From Globodera rostochiensis (taxonomy: Eukaryota; Nematoda; Chromadorea; Rhabditida; Heteroderidae): a stretch of 64,000 nt of DNA. The stretch lies in assembly GCA_018350325.1 (NCBI GenBank), contig JAEVLN010000001.1, forward strand, positions 4,431,254-4,495,253. Reading direction: 5' to 3'. Both the position numbers and the translations under genes were made by a program. The notes below the pieces were generated by a model, which ran no database searches, was not told where the DNA came from, and saw nothing but the letters and a program-made list of their open reading frames with translations. This document shows positions 39,814 through 50,217 of the stretch, piece after piece. Numbering within the stretch: position 1 is the first letter of the stretch; every line of letters starts with the position of its first letter.

Positions 39814-39938
39814 AAATTACGGTAAATCGGCGAGGTCTGACGGAGCCAAATTTTTAGAAGATTTTAACGTAATTGTTTTAACAAAAATATTTCCGGGGGG
39901 GGGGGGGGGGACAGGCCCCTCCCTGGCTAAGGTCCTGG
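39720..39938. mobile_element. hAT-type MITE ending the exon array
   Basis: Flanked by an 8-bp direct repeat AACTACCT (39712-39719 and 39939-39946). Ends AGGGCCGTGG and CTGGCTAAGGTCCTGG resemble the other CAGGG...CCCTG elements here, though the left end is degraded. It contains a 19-G run. Insertion in the intron after the last array exon removed or displaced any following exon. Confidence 0.7.
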
Positions 39939-40238
39939 AACTACCTACATCTTTTACTTTAGTCTCCAGCCTGCAAACACTTCCGACACACCGTTCTGGT
40001 TGAAAAATCGCCAAAACTCGCTTATAAACCAAAATTGAGTGAGTTTTTATTTATTAAGAAGTCTGTTTTCGAACGATTTTATGGCAAAATTGGATTGAAA
40101 AATGTCTGAATTTTGTATTTGGTGACCGAAATACGCTGAAAAATTAGTCATATTTGGTTTAACTCACACGAAACTCCCATCCCCCCCCCTTTTTTAAAAC
40201 ATGGAGGCACCAGCTGCAGTTTTTCTTAGTTTTTCATA

Positions 40239-40681
40239 ATGCACTGTCAAGTAATTTTAGTCAGACCCAATCCTGCGTCTCCATCTGTTGTTCAGCTTGG
40301 CCTTCGTCGCTCGCAACGGACACGCCTGCCTCGTCTTCTTTCACATATGGGCCAAAAAGCGCAATACAAACACGATAAAGACGGAAGTGAGTCGTCTTTC
40401 AAGTTTAAATGCTCAACAATCACTAGATCAAGTTCTCGTTGGCGTCTCCGAAGTTGTTGTCAATGATCGTTTACTGAAGAAGCATCGAATGCTAGACATT
40501 GTTACAGCGTCCCGCAAAGAGCAAGAATCGAAACGTATGAATAATTTTCTTTGTCGAGGTTATCGAGTGATGGACAGATACTTCAATTTTTGTTTCAGAT
40601 CGGAAACAGATTGCGAAGAGGAAGCGCCGTTGTCAGCGAACAATGCATCACATTTCCGAAGTCGATGAAGAGGAGGATTGA
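40239..40681 (+). CDS. CENP-C-like C-terminal fragment
   Basis: Three exons join in phase. The first carries VQLGLRRSQRTRLPRLLSHMGQ, which matches the pattern of the CENP-C motif (RR-S-x-R-x-R-x-P-x-L then an aromatic or hydrophobic residue). Next comes DGNQVLVGVSEVVVNDR, comparable to the segment after that motif in fungal and animal proteins. The last exon is Lys/Arg-rich and ends SEVDEEED before TGA at 40679-40681. The canonical Trp of the motif is Met here, and no cupin domain follows. The upstream part is not found: it may have been cut off by the synthetase duplication and transposon insertions. If real, a centromere protein binding CENP-A nucleosomes; otherwise a basic nuclear protein. 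Confidence 0.4.
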
Positions 40682-40810
40682 GCCGGGAGGATTCATTTTG
40701 TATATTGTAAATGATGCCAAAGTTCCGTTTCCCAACAATTTTGAATTTCATTCATTTTTTGACTGATGACGTACAGTGTTCATTCTATAATTGTGCTTTG
40801 TCTTTCTCCC

Positions 40811-43049
40811 CTAAGCGGATGCTTCGTTCTGATACTTCAAAAAGTCTCGGTAAATGCGCAACTTTCTTTGGATGGAAGCAGGCGGGTCACACATTACGTT
40901 CTTCGGGTCTCGACTCATCGCCTGTGGGGTGAAGTGTTGGCGGAGTTTCATTGAGCCCATCATTTTCCCTTTTCCGCCCTGGTATAAACCGGGCGCGGAT
41001 AAGATTAGCTTTTGCCTTTGGAAGCAATGCATTGCATTACTCCAGCGGTACCCCGCAACTGGGCGCGCACGATTGGGCACCGACAAGTTTTTCGTTAAAA
41101 CTTTGTTCAAATCTTGGTATCATTCGAAAGCATTCAATGAGTAGAAGCTTACAAAGTCAAAAGCTAAACGATTCGACTTAAACAAAGAAAGTTATGACGT
41201 CACCACGACAAAAATGGCAATTTTCACAGGTTTTAAACCTATAAACTTTTTTTGAAAAGACGAATCGGTTAGCTTTAGCTTGATTAAAGGTTCAGCATAC
41301 TGAGAGCTTTTGTATGATACCAATTTTGTTTGGTTTGCTTCGGGCACCGAATCGTGCTGGTACCGAACGTGCCGGCGCCCAATCGTGCCGCGCCCAATCG
41401 TGCGCGACCAGTCGTGCGCGCCCAATCGTGGTGCTCCGTACTCCAGTCATGCTCACCCCATAATCGCTCCCATGTTCCCTGATCATATGCTCGCAGTACT
41501 GAATGTCCATTTCGAGTAATTTGTACACCCGCGGCTTACGTTGCTTCAGTTCCACCACACGCGTGATCCGTTCTAGCCGAAGCTGTTCAACTTTGATTGG
41601 AGCGACAGCGCGTGCAGCATTATTTTCAGCAATATGCGTCTTCTATGGAGGATAAAATGACTGGAAGCAAAAAAAGACAATCAGCGAAAGTTTCTATTTT
41701 TTGTTTGTCCCAATCGACTTTTAGGAAAGCGGTCGTTGTGTGGATTTTCATGAAATATTTTTCGCAAAAATAACTATTTTAGTTCGACGTGGTCATTTGT
41801 AAATTTGCATTCCCTTCGTGTTGCTTGCTACCAATACAGATTCATTTGGGCTTAATAGTTCGGCAGCATATGCACCGGCGTTTACTGTCCCTTTACCTTT
41901 TCGTCCACACATCGCGTTCCGTTTTCTTGCTGTTTGGTCACCCTCCGTTGCTGTTCATGTTGCCCTCCCCCAATTCTTGCCGCTCGCCCTCCGTTCTGCT
42001 CCCATTCATTGTCCTCCCCATCCTCTCGACTTCCTTTCCCATTGTCTCGTTCAACTCTTTTTTTTTGCTCTGCCTTTACCATCTTTTCTTTCTGGCTTAA
42101 AATGATAGTCTTCCTCTTCTTCACCACAAATTCTGCTTCCCCTTCTGCTTGAAAGATGTTCCATCCCTTTTCTCCTCCACGAGCTTCCTCAACTTGGATT
42201 TGTTGTTCTTCGTTTGTCCGTTGTCCTCTCGTATTTCCGATCAATTCCCACTGCAGATCGTTTTCTTCCGCTTTGTAACCACTTTTTTCATCTGCATGCC
42301 ATGTGGCAAAATTTGCTGATTTTTCCACAATGTTTCCCAAGACTTTCGTAGTTTTCACAGCCTCCGCCTCGGAGTTTTTGCGCGCTGCCGTCGCCTTTTG
42401 GTCAATGGACAGCTCCACGACCATTCGCTGCCGTTGGGGGGAGTTCTCCGTGCTCACAGTCGTACCAATAGATTCCGCCTCTTCCACTTTCTTAATCACC
42501 ACCTTTTCCCCCTCCTCTTTCCTTCTTTCTTCCGTTTTCTTCTTTCTTTTCCCTTTCTTCTCTTCTTCCTTTTCCCTTTTCTCATCATCGCCATATTTTT
42601 CGTTTTCAACCTCTTTCTTAGCCTTACTTTTCGTCTCTTCCGTTTCTTCCTTTCTTTCACTTTTCCCCGTATTTTTATCGTCCGAAGCTCCATTATTTAC
42701 TATTCCCGACTTTATTGTTTTCTTCTCTTGTACAGTTTCTGGTGTTTCCGCCACGACCTTTTCCTTACTTTAAACGGGAACTTTAGAAAGATGGACTCTC
42801 ACCCCTCCCTCATTCAACCCACCCGCCGGATGACCTCGGTGGATTCAGAATCTTCGTGTCATCCTTCGCATGTGTGTCCCCCCTCTTCTTGTTCGGCTCG
42901 GCCTTTACCAAGGTCACAATTTGGCTGGCTCGTTGTCCTTTCGCCCTGTCCAACCCTCGCTTCCGTGCGTTGTTTTTCCGTTGCAGCTGATTATTACGAC
43001 TTCTGCTGATGGCTTTGTTTGGTCGCCGAACACTCTTCACAGAACGCAT
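40811..43049 (-). CDS. NOP16-like nucleolar protein with a long Lys/Glu-rich middle
   Basis: Ribosome biogenesis factor (60S assembly) by its C-terminus. ATG at 43047-43049: MRSVKSVRRPNKAISRSRNN..., a basic first exon (to 42825). A 55-nt intron leads to a long exon (about 42768-41890) of Lys/Glu-rich low complexity. It joins in phase at CVDEK to THIAENNAARAVAP...RVYKLLEMDIQYCEHMIREHGSDYG (about 41655-41493). It then joins across an intron holding a transposon (41060-41470) to AMSRDPKNVMCDPPASIQRKLRIYRDFLKYQ, stop TAG 40811-40813. The pattern DY-x-x-(Y/H)M-x-x-HG-x-DY-x-AM-x-RD-x-KN-x-x-x-x-x-P is the NOP16 C-terminal signature. The middle is much longer than in the usual ~180-aa NOP16. Confidence 0.7.
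41060..41470. mobile_element. Degenerate foldback element in the NOP16-like intron
   Basis: Shares with 9141-9499 the internal stretch TATCATTCGAAAGC...AGAAGCTTACAAA-AAAAGCTAA-CGATT. Its ends are rich in CAATCGTGC/GCACGATTGG repeats in inverted orientation (41063-41085 against 41380-41430). Non-coding. Confidence 0.6.
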
Positions 43050-43659
43050 TTCACCGTAAAATGGCGATTATTTTCTAAACTTTTACATTTTAGCAAAGAG
43101 ACAGAGCCGTCTGCATATTGAAAATGGACGTTGGAAGTAAAATTCCTCCATTTCTCTCCCGCTCTTACCCCCATTATATTATCAAAGGAAATGAATATTC
43201 TAGAACGATTTCTTTTTAATAGCAGCATAAAATGGAAAGCAATTTTTGACTAACAAATAAGCGGATTTGTGGTAGAATGCAGGCCCGTAGCCAGGGGCCT
43301 TTTTCAATCTCTTTACACTGCAATTGTCAGTGTCTGCCATCCATGAGGACGCTACTGAGGATTTTGGTGAGCCCACGTAAGACAGCTCAAATCCCCCCCC
43401 CCCCCCCGCCCCTCTCACAAGGTTTTTTATCATTGGAATCGATCGAACGAAACTGCGTCAACAAAGCATTCATTCACGTCACTAGGAATTTGCTCCTATC
43501 CTTTGAACAAAAGCTGGCAGTTAAGTAATAAAGACATTTCTCGTTTTTCAGTCACTTTCCCTCTCTTCTACAGCCCTTTAGGCTGTATCATAGCCGTAGA
43601 TAACACAAAGACACTCATATGTACAGGGTTAGCAGACTGCTGATTTATGTACATCGTTT

Positions 43660-44082
43660 GTGGCACGTTTCGCACAGTAACGAAAAACGGACGTTTCGCC
43701 CAGTAGTGAAAAAACGGACGTTTCGCCCATAGGACATATCGCCCATCGCTCGCCCATTGAATGATTCAGATCCGAATAAAAATACTACCAATCGATTCTT
43801 CTCGTCGAGCTGATCACGAATCCGAAAAAGTTTGCGCCGGCAGTCTCTATGAAGAAAGTTATGAGCCAACAAAAGTTGGCAAAAATGGGTTGTCATTGTG
43901 TTTTTTGAGCTTGTTTTGATAATTATTGAAATTTTTTAAGTACAATTTTAGCCAAATTATTCAACATTAGCTTAATTTCAAATTTTCCATCCATCTAAAT
44001 ACTTTACAAGCTTTTATTAAATGTGGGCGAAACGTCTTTTTTCCCTTCAATGGCCGAAACGTCCGTTTTCAATGGGCGAATT
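43660..44082. mobile_element. Inverted-repeat element with GGGCGAAACGTCC ends
   Basis: Left end has several copies of ACGGACGTTTCGCCCA (43688-43740); right end has GTGGGCGAAACGTC and GGCCGAAACGTCCGTTTT (44022-44070) in opposite orientation. The interior is AT-rich and non-coding. Confidence 0.65.
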
Positions 44083-44083
44083 T

Positions 44084-44245
44084 GGGGGTGTAGAATCCGA
44101 ATCCGACCTTCATTTCAACAATTCCGAACCCGGAAATCGATTTTGAGCAATGTGTGAATTTAAAAAAATTAGAATTTTTGAAAAAATGTTCGAATCCGGG
44201 TTCGGAATAGTTGAAATGGAGGTCGGATTCAGATTCTACACCCCC
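44084..44245. mobile_element. Palindromic element (GGGGGTGTAGAATCC family)
   Basis: Bases 44084-44137 (GGGGGTGTAGAATCCGAATC, ending near ACCCGGA) are matched by their reverse complement at 44193-44245, ending CCCCC. A hairpin of about 160 bp. Related copies: 61474-61735 and a partial one at 35085-35150. Confidence 0.8.
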
Positions 44246-44319
44246 AAATACCCCTAGAAACATCTTTTAATCGACTTTGAAAAATATTTTTATTTTTTCA
44301 AAAGGGGGGGGGTACAAAC

Positions 44320-44499
44320 CAGGGACGTAGCTAGAAAAAAATTTCGGAGGGGGGAATTGATCCATCTGAGCGCGGCGCTCAGATGGCATTCCCATTTGAG
44401 CGCCATGCCGATAGGCGCTGCCGGGAGAATTTTTTTGATTTTTGATGGCAATTTGTTAAGAAAATTGATCTTCCCCCCCCCCTGCTGGCTACGTCCCTG
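44320..44499. mobile_element. hAT-type MITE with exact 8-bp target duplication
   Basis: 180 bp. Terminal inverted repeats CAGGGACGTAGCTAG and CTGGCTACGTCCCTG (one mismatch). Flanked by GTACAAAC at 44312-44319 and 44500-44507. An 8-bp duplication with CAGGG ends is typical of hAT transposons. Non-coding; contains a second internal palindrome (GAGCGC). Confidence 0.88.
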
Positions 44500-44851
44500 G
44501 TACAAACTACACTATTACCAATTTTGCTCCATACATATTACCCTTTCACTTTTCACTGATGCCATAGAAAGTGAAAAGCCTGAACCCCTAAGTATTTTGG
44601 TGACAAGTTGTCAATTTTGGGAAATCCTCGGGAATTGGGGTCCCGACGCAAATCGTTTTAAAATTTAAAATGTAATTTTTTATGAAATGGAGAACTGAGT
44701 CCCCACTGAAAGGGACACTTAGTCCCGGCTCAAAGATTCATATTTGCTTCCGTGCAAATTTTTTGTTTCCCTTTCGATTCAGAGAGGAGTCGATGTAGAA
44801 GATTTGGAATTCAGGGCGAGGCGAGTTCCAACTGTTACTTTATAAAATTTA

Positions 44852-47800
44852 GCACAAATTTACTAAATACATACGTTGGTAAATGGCGAAACAGACGCGT
44901 GATGAGGGCAAGTTTGTTGAGTTGGAAGGTGCCGAGATGGGCAAGGTGGTGGTGCGTTTCCCGCCGGAAGCAAGCGGGTGGGTTTATTTGGTTATTTGTT
45001 ACAGCAAAGTTGCAAATATTAAACAGCAAATCCCAATTAAATTGGTGCAGGGCTCAAGGGTCTTTCCTGTTAGCGACCAAATTGCGAATTTATGCAAATG
45101 TTTTTTTAGCTATTTGCACATTGGTCATGCAAAAGCGGCATTGCTAAATCAGTTCTACCAGCAGAGCTTCAGCGGTCAGCTAATTCTGCGCTTCGATGAC
45201 ACAAATCCGGCCAAGGAAAATGCGCACTTTGAGGAGGTTTGTTTTGATTTGGTAAAAATGGAATGGAACCTTTTCAGATGAATATACTTACTCAGGGCCA
45301 TAGCCAGAAAACATTGGGGGGTGGGCAAGGGCGTACCCAAGGGGGGGGGGGGGGCTGGGGGGGGGCTACAGCCCCCCCCCGAAAATTTTTTTGAGAGAAA
45401 AAAAACCAAAGGGGGACCCTTTTCTTTTGCAAAATTTTGTAATTTTTGTACAAATTTCCTTAACGAATTGAGTCCAAAAATTCAAAATTTTCGACTTCCC
45501 TCCCTCAAAAAAACTTGCATTTTTGAATAATTTGAAAACAGCAAAATTTCGAAATTTTTTAAACAAAAATTTTAAAAATTCTAAAAAATTTACTCAAAAT
45601 TGAACTTTTTTTGGGGAAAAATTGCTTAACAAAAAATGCAATAAAATCCAAAAAAGCACCCCTAAAGATTGACTTTTTCAAATTAGTCCCCCCCCCCCGA
45701 AAAAAATTTCTGGATACGCCCTTGGGGGTGGAGGAGGTCAAGCCAAAAAAAGTGACTTTAGGGGGTGCATTTTCCATTATTATATTGCATTTTTGTTAAC
45801 GATTTTCACTTGACGTTTTTCGAATTTTTCAAAAATGTAAATTTTTTATAGTTTTTTTCTCAAAAATCTTTTGGGGTGGGGGCATGGTGCCCCGGCCCCT
45901 CCCCTGGCTACGGCCCTGCCCATGATTTTGGCGTTACAATATTTTAATTCTTTTTGTTGAGTTACATTGGATTTAAATTTGAGGTCATTGAAGAAGACAT
46001 TCGTCGGCTGCAAGTTGAATGGGACAGAATGAGCAGAACATCTGACCATTTTGACGCATTGTTGGACTTTTGTGAGCAGTTGTTGAGCACCGGGAAGGCT
46101 TATGTCGACGACACTGAGGCGGAACAAATGCGGAAAGAGCGTGAGGAAAGGGTCGAATCGAGGAACCGTGGAAACGGTTAGATTTGGAATTCTGTCATGG
46201 AAAGAAGGGCAAACTGTTCAGCTGTCGAGCAGAACATGGCTTTGTGGGGGCAAATGCTCAAAGGGTCCGAGCGTGGACAGCAGTGCTGCGTGCGGGTCAA
46301 AATTGACATGAGACACAACAACGGGGCGTTGCGGGACCCGACAATTTACCGATGCAAGAGCGAAAGTCATGTGCGGCACGGGAACAAATACAAGTGGGAC
46401 ATTCGTCTTTAAAATTTTGTCCAAACCTCGGCTTAAATGACACTAATGAACATAAAAGTGCCGTTTTATCATGGCAAGTCCGCTGCTGCTTTTCACGCCA
46501 TCACACCCCGAAATCGGATAAAAAAGGTCTTCCCCCTCTTCAATGTTTGCCTCCCGTTTTAGAGTGTATCCGACCTACGACTTTGCGTGTCCCATCGTCG
46601 ACAGTCTGGAGGGAGTGACTCACGCTTTGAGGACCACCGAATACATGGACCGGGACGAGCAGTATTATTTCATCTGCGACGCGCTCGGACTGCGAAAGCC
46701 ACGCATTTGGGCATTCGCGCGGCTGAACATGACTCACACAGTGATGAGTAAACGGAAGGTGGGCAAACGATGCGCTTTTTGGACTTTCCAAAATATGCCA
46801 TTTCCCATTTAGCTGACTTGGCTGGTCGAGCAGGGCATCGTCTCTGGCTGGGACGATCCGCGAATGCCCACAGTCCGTGGGATAATCCGCCGGGGTCTGA
46901 CCGTCGAGGGGCTCAAGCAGTTCATCCTGGCTCAGGGCGGGAGCCGTTCAGTTGTCACGATGGAATGGGACAAAGTGTGGGCCTTCAACAGGAAAGTTAT
47001 CGATTCGGTGGCGTCCCGATATACGGCACTCGACGGCACTTCCGCCACGCTCGTACCGGTGAAAATTCGGCAGTTTGTGGAGGAGGAGTACAGGCGGGTG
47101 CCGCTTCATCCGAAGGTACTATCTCATTTTGTTATCAGTTTTATCTGACACGAATTTTATTTGTGAACAATGTTAATAAACTTCAAAATAGCAACAGCAT
47201 TTTCCAGAAGCCCGATGGGGACTCCAAAGAGGTTTGGTTCAGCCCGGACTTGCTGGTGGAGAGGGCGGACGCCGACTGCTTCAAAGTCGGGGACACTGTC
47301 ACCTTTGTGAATTGGGGCAATATGAAAGTGGCGGAAGTGCGGAGAGACGAGGGGGAAGATGGGGGCCGAATGGCGTCGGTGGAGGTCGATTTGGACTTGG
47401 ACAACAAAGTCTGGACGGACGACGGACCGAACTTTACATATTTTCCGTGCTTTTAGGACTACAAGAAGACGATGAAGGTCACCTGGCTGGCAAACCATGC
47501 GGAGAACTTTGCAATAAACACCGTCCGATATGAGCATCTGATCAGCAAATCGATCATTGGCAAGGAGGAGGAGTGGAAAGAGCTTGTCAACCGGGACAGT
47601 GTGGTGAGTCAAATTCGCGTGGGGTTGTCTGTTCTTTTCATGCCAAATGCACACGATTTCAGCATGTTGGCACTCTGTTGGCCGAGGCTGCCCTGAAAAA
47701 CGTGAAGTGTGGAGACATTTTTCAAGTTCAACGCAAAAGTTTTTTTATTTGCGATGAGAACACGTCCACATCAATGACGCTCATAGAGATTCCGGACGGC

Positions 47801-47913
47801 AAAGAAAGCAAGAAGGAAACAGAAGCGGTGGGGGCGGAAACATGGACACACCGATACTCACTTTCAAAGTCCAATTTTAGAATCCTTCACTGATTAAGAC
47901 GAAGACACCGAAG
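44852..47913. repeat. Segmental duplication, copy 2
   Basis: Direct partner of 35439-38507; scattered substitutions and small indels. It carries the same nested transposon, so that insertion predates the duplication. Confidence 0.95.
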
Positions 47914-47952
47914 GCCACATCGTCGAAGAACAAAGCCAAATTCAGTAATTGA
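44883..47952 (+). CDS. Glutamyl-tRNA synthetase copy 2 (standard C-terminus)
   Basis: Same exon structure as the gene at 35470: HIGH at about 45120, KMSKS equivalent MSKRKLTW near 46750-46810, complete anticodon-binding part. The final exon reads [23 protein letters not shown] and stops with TGA at 47950-47952. This Lys-rich ending looks like the ancestral one. Differences from copy 1 are mostly synonymous or conservative in what I checked (VIDS for VIDP, KNVKC for KSVKC), so both catalytic bodies look functional. The paired bifunctional ProRS half of animal EPRS is absent, consistent with separate GluRS and ProRS genes. Confidence 0.9.
45295..45928. mobile_element. Nested inverted-repeat element in GluRS copy 2
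   Basis: Counterpart of 35880-36518. The C- and G-runs at its left differ in length from copy 1, as expected of homopolymer slippage. Confidence 0.7.
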
Positions 47953-48587
47953 TTATTTATTTAAATGAAACCCCTATTTGTTGTTTATTTCTTTTGTTAA
48001 AAACAATATTTATTAAAGACAATCGTTGGTATAAATAGTTTTCTCGAGGGTCCAAAAAATATAAATAATACTGAATGAAAAAACCAAGACTACTTGTTAA
48101 ATTTTGGTTCTGCATTTTACGCGTCTCAAGACTTCTTTGGTCAATCCATTTACGTTTTCACAAATATTAACAAATGTTCATCGTTCATGTAAATGGATTT
48201 CGCGTTAAAAATGGATAATTGTGACGCATTTCTTTCAAAATTTATTGAAAAATACCCGCCCGATTCGGATTCGTGCAATGGCCAATGATATCCAACGACT
48301 CAAGTCGAGCAGAGCAGGAATCAGCGTTTCATTTTTCAATCATTTAGAGCAGAATAAATATGTATTCCAAGTCTGACGAGAGTCCTAATCAGTTAATGTG
48401 AATTGATTCAGACCCCCCCCCCGCGTCAGGGAAAAAGAACCAAACCCACTTCAGAAACTCCAAATGGCTATTTTCCAATTTTTTTTTGAAAAAACATAGA
48501 TTTTTTTGCGTAAAAATAGTTTTATGGTAGTCCGGATTGCTTGTATCAAATTTGTAGTCAAATGATTATCGAATTTATTCAAAACAT

Positions 48588-48793
48588 GGGTAAATGGGAC
48601 AAAATTCGGTTACAGGCGAAGTTATTTACACAATAGCAACGGGTAAATGGGACAAAATTCGGTTACAGGCGAAGTTATTTACACAACAGCAACGGGTAAA
48701 TGGGACAAAATTCGGTTACAGGCGAACTTATTTACACAACAGCAACGGGTAAATGGGACAAAATTCGGTTACAGGCGAACTTATTTACACATT
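48588..48793. repeat. 53-bp tandem repeat, four copies (left arm)
   Basis: Units start GGGTAAATGGGACAAAATTC. The mirror array at 51832-52137 has six. Confidence 0.92.
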
Positions 48794-48870
48794 GATCACG
48801 TGAGAAAATAGCTTAACAATGGGACGCCCGTCAACAGATCACATAATACTCCTTCTCATCTGACATCTTC

Positions 48871-49860
48871 TACTTGGCCGAATGATCGCTCTGTTTCGAT
48901 GCGCGGCTTCGAGTAACATCAACACGCATTGTGGTCGTAGAATCTTCTATCATGTCATCGATGTGCTGCTCGATCCACTCAAGGACCTCCCGTATCGAAT
49001 AGCGGCGCGCTAAAATTAGAAATTGACACATGTGAACAAAAGTTTTTTTACACTTACATTCGTCTCCGTTCCAAATGTTCGCTCGAATGAAGCCCGGAAA
49101 GAGAGAAGGCGTCTCGGCCGGGAATTGGAGTCGTTTGCCACGGATTACCTGTAAATCAAAAATTTTAAAACAGAATTAGTTAATCGTCAGACGCACCATC
49201 GGAATAACATCGGCGTTCGACACGAATTGGAAGGGCTGTTGCGCGTTAGTGAAGATTTCCCAGCAGAGAACTCCGTAGGCCCACGTGTCGCTTTTGGGGG
49301 TGAACGCAAGTGCGAGCTCGGCGATTCCTTGAAGCGGCCAAGTCTGACGATGCCGAAAGCGCCTCTGCCCAGCTCAGCTCCTTGCGTGACGGTCGAATGC
49401 GCGAGTTCCCATTTCTTCCTGGTGATTCCTTTCTTGAGGACGACTTTGACCTGCTGAAAAAAAAGAGAAGAAATTTGATCAAAAAAAAACAAAAAAAAAA
49501 TTCCACTCACTGCTGATCGAGTCCCATTTGGTCAGGTGTGCATCGATGAATTGCCGTATTGTTTTGTGGCCTTTCTCGAGCCCAAAGTCCACGGCGATCA
49601 ACCCGCGCTCGTTGCGGAAGATGACATGTCTGTTCTGGCCGCAGACGTTGACGGAGAGAACGTAGATCCGCTCCTGGCCAGAAGTTTCCTCGCTCTTGCG
49701 GATCAGGAAGTCGCCATCTTTCGTCAGTAGTTCGTTGATGTCCTCTCTGGGCAGCTGAACAAAAATGGGATAAAATTATTTTTAAAAAAAATCAGGAAAA
49801 AAAGTAACTCACCAATCCGTGATAGTATTCCAGCTTCCACATGTCCTCGTTCGACTCCAT
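48871..49860 (-). pseudogene. SH2-tyrosine kinase, deleted copy
   Basis: Minus-strand mirror of the gene at 50218-51748. ATG at 49858-49860, SH2 exons intact, C-terminal exons and stop (48871-48873) intact. A 539-bp deletion joins CGAGCTCGCA to CTTGCGTTCACC (around 49310), equal to the loss of 50769-51307 in the intact copy. It removes the ATP-site lysine, the catalytic loop, the DFG motif and two introns. The joined frame runs to an early stop. An SH2-only product is still conceivable, so it could act as a dominant SH2 fragment; more likely it is dead. Confidence 0.85.
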
Positions 49861-50071
49861 TGTGCTGATGTCGTCTGCGATGCACGTTGTTGTCGATCCC
49901 AGAAGATGGCAGGCAGATGCGTCCGCGGGCTGTTGCTGTTGATCTGCTCGAGTGAAGGCGTCGAGTAGAATGATGGAAATTCTGACTAAATCTACTGCTG
50001 CTTTTATACCAAGAATTGTCGTTTTTCAAAAAAATAAATAATGAGTGAGTCGAGTTTGACGAAATTCTTGG

Positions 50072-50077
50072 TATAAA
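50072..50077 (+). promoter_or_regulatory. Probable TATA box of the kinase gene
   Basis: TATAAA in TTGGTATAAAGGG, about 145 bp before the ATG. The mirror copy has TTATACCAAG on the opposite arm, so the two genes fire outward from a shared centre. Confidence 0.5.
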
Positions 50078-50217
50078 GGGAGAAAAAATTTCGATGAATT
50101 TCCATCATTCTACTCGACGCCTTCACTCGAGCAGATCAACAGCAACAGCCCGCGGACGCATCTGCCTGCCATCTTCTGGGATCGACAACAACGTGCATCG
50201 CAGACGACATCAGCACA

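Larger units (their letters stand above)
43050..44851. other. Transposon-rich spacer between the NOP16-like gene and GluRS copy 2
   Basis: Holds at least three small inverted-repeat elements (listed separately), a single TIR-like end AGGCCCGTAGCCAGGGG at 43282, and a 16-C run at 43394-43409. No supported gene. Confidence 0.6.
48189..50021. repeat. Left arm of a large palindrome
   Basis: Reverse complement of 50060-52537 (2,478 bp). It is 645 bp shorter: a 539-bp deletion in the kinase gene plus two fewer 53-bp units account for it exactly. The centre (50022-50059) is unpaired, and the first ~40 bp around it are diverged. Confidence 0.95.

Noticed and set aside
41789..42773. Several Phe/Ser/Leu-rich plus-strand frames
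   Set aside because: They are the complement of the Lys/Glu-rich exon of the NOP16-like gene.
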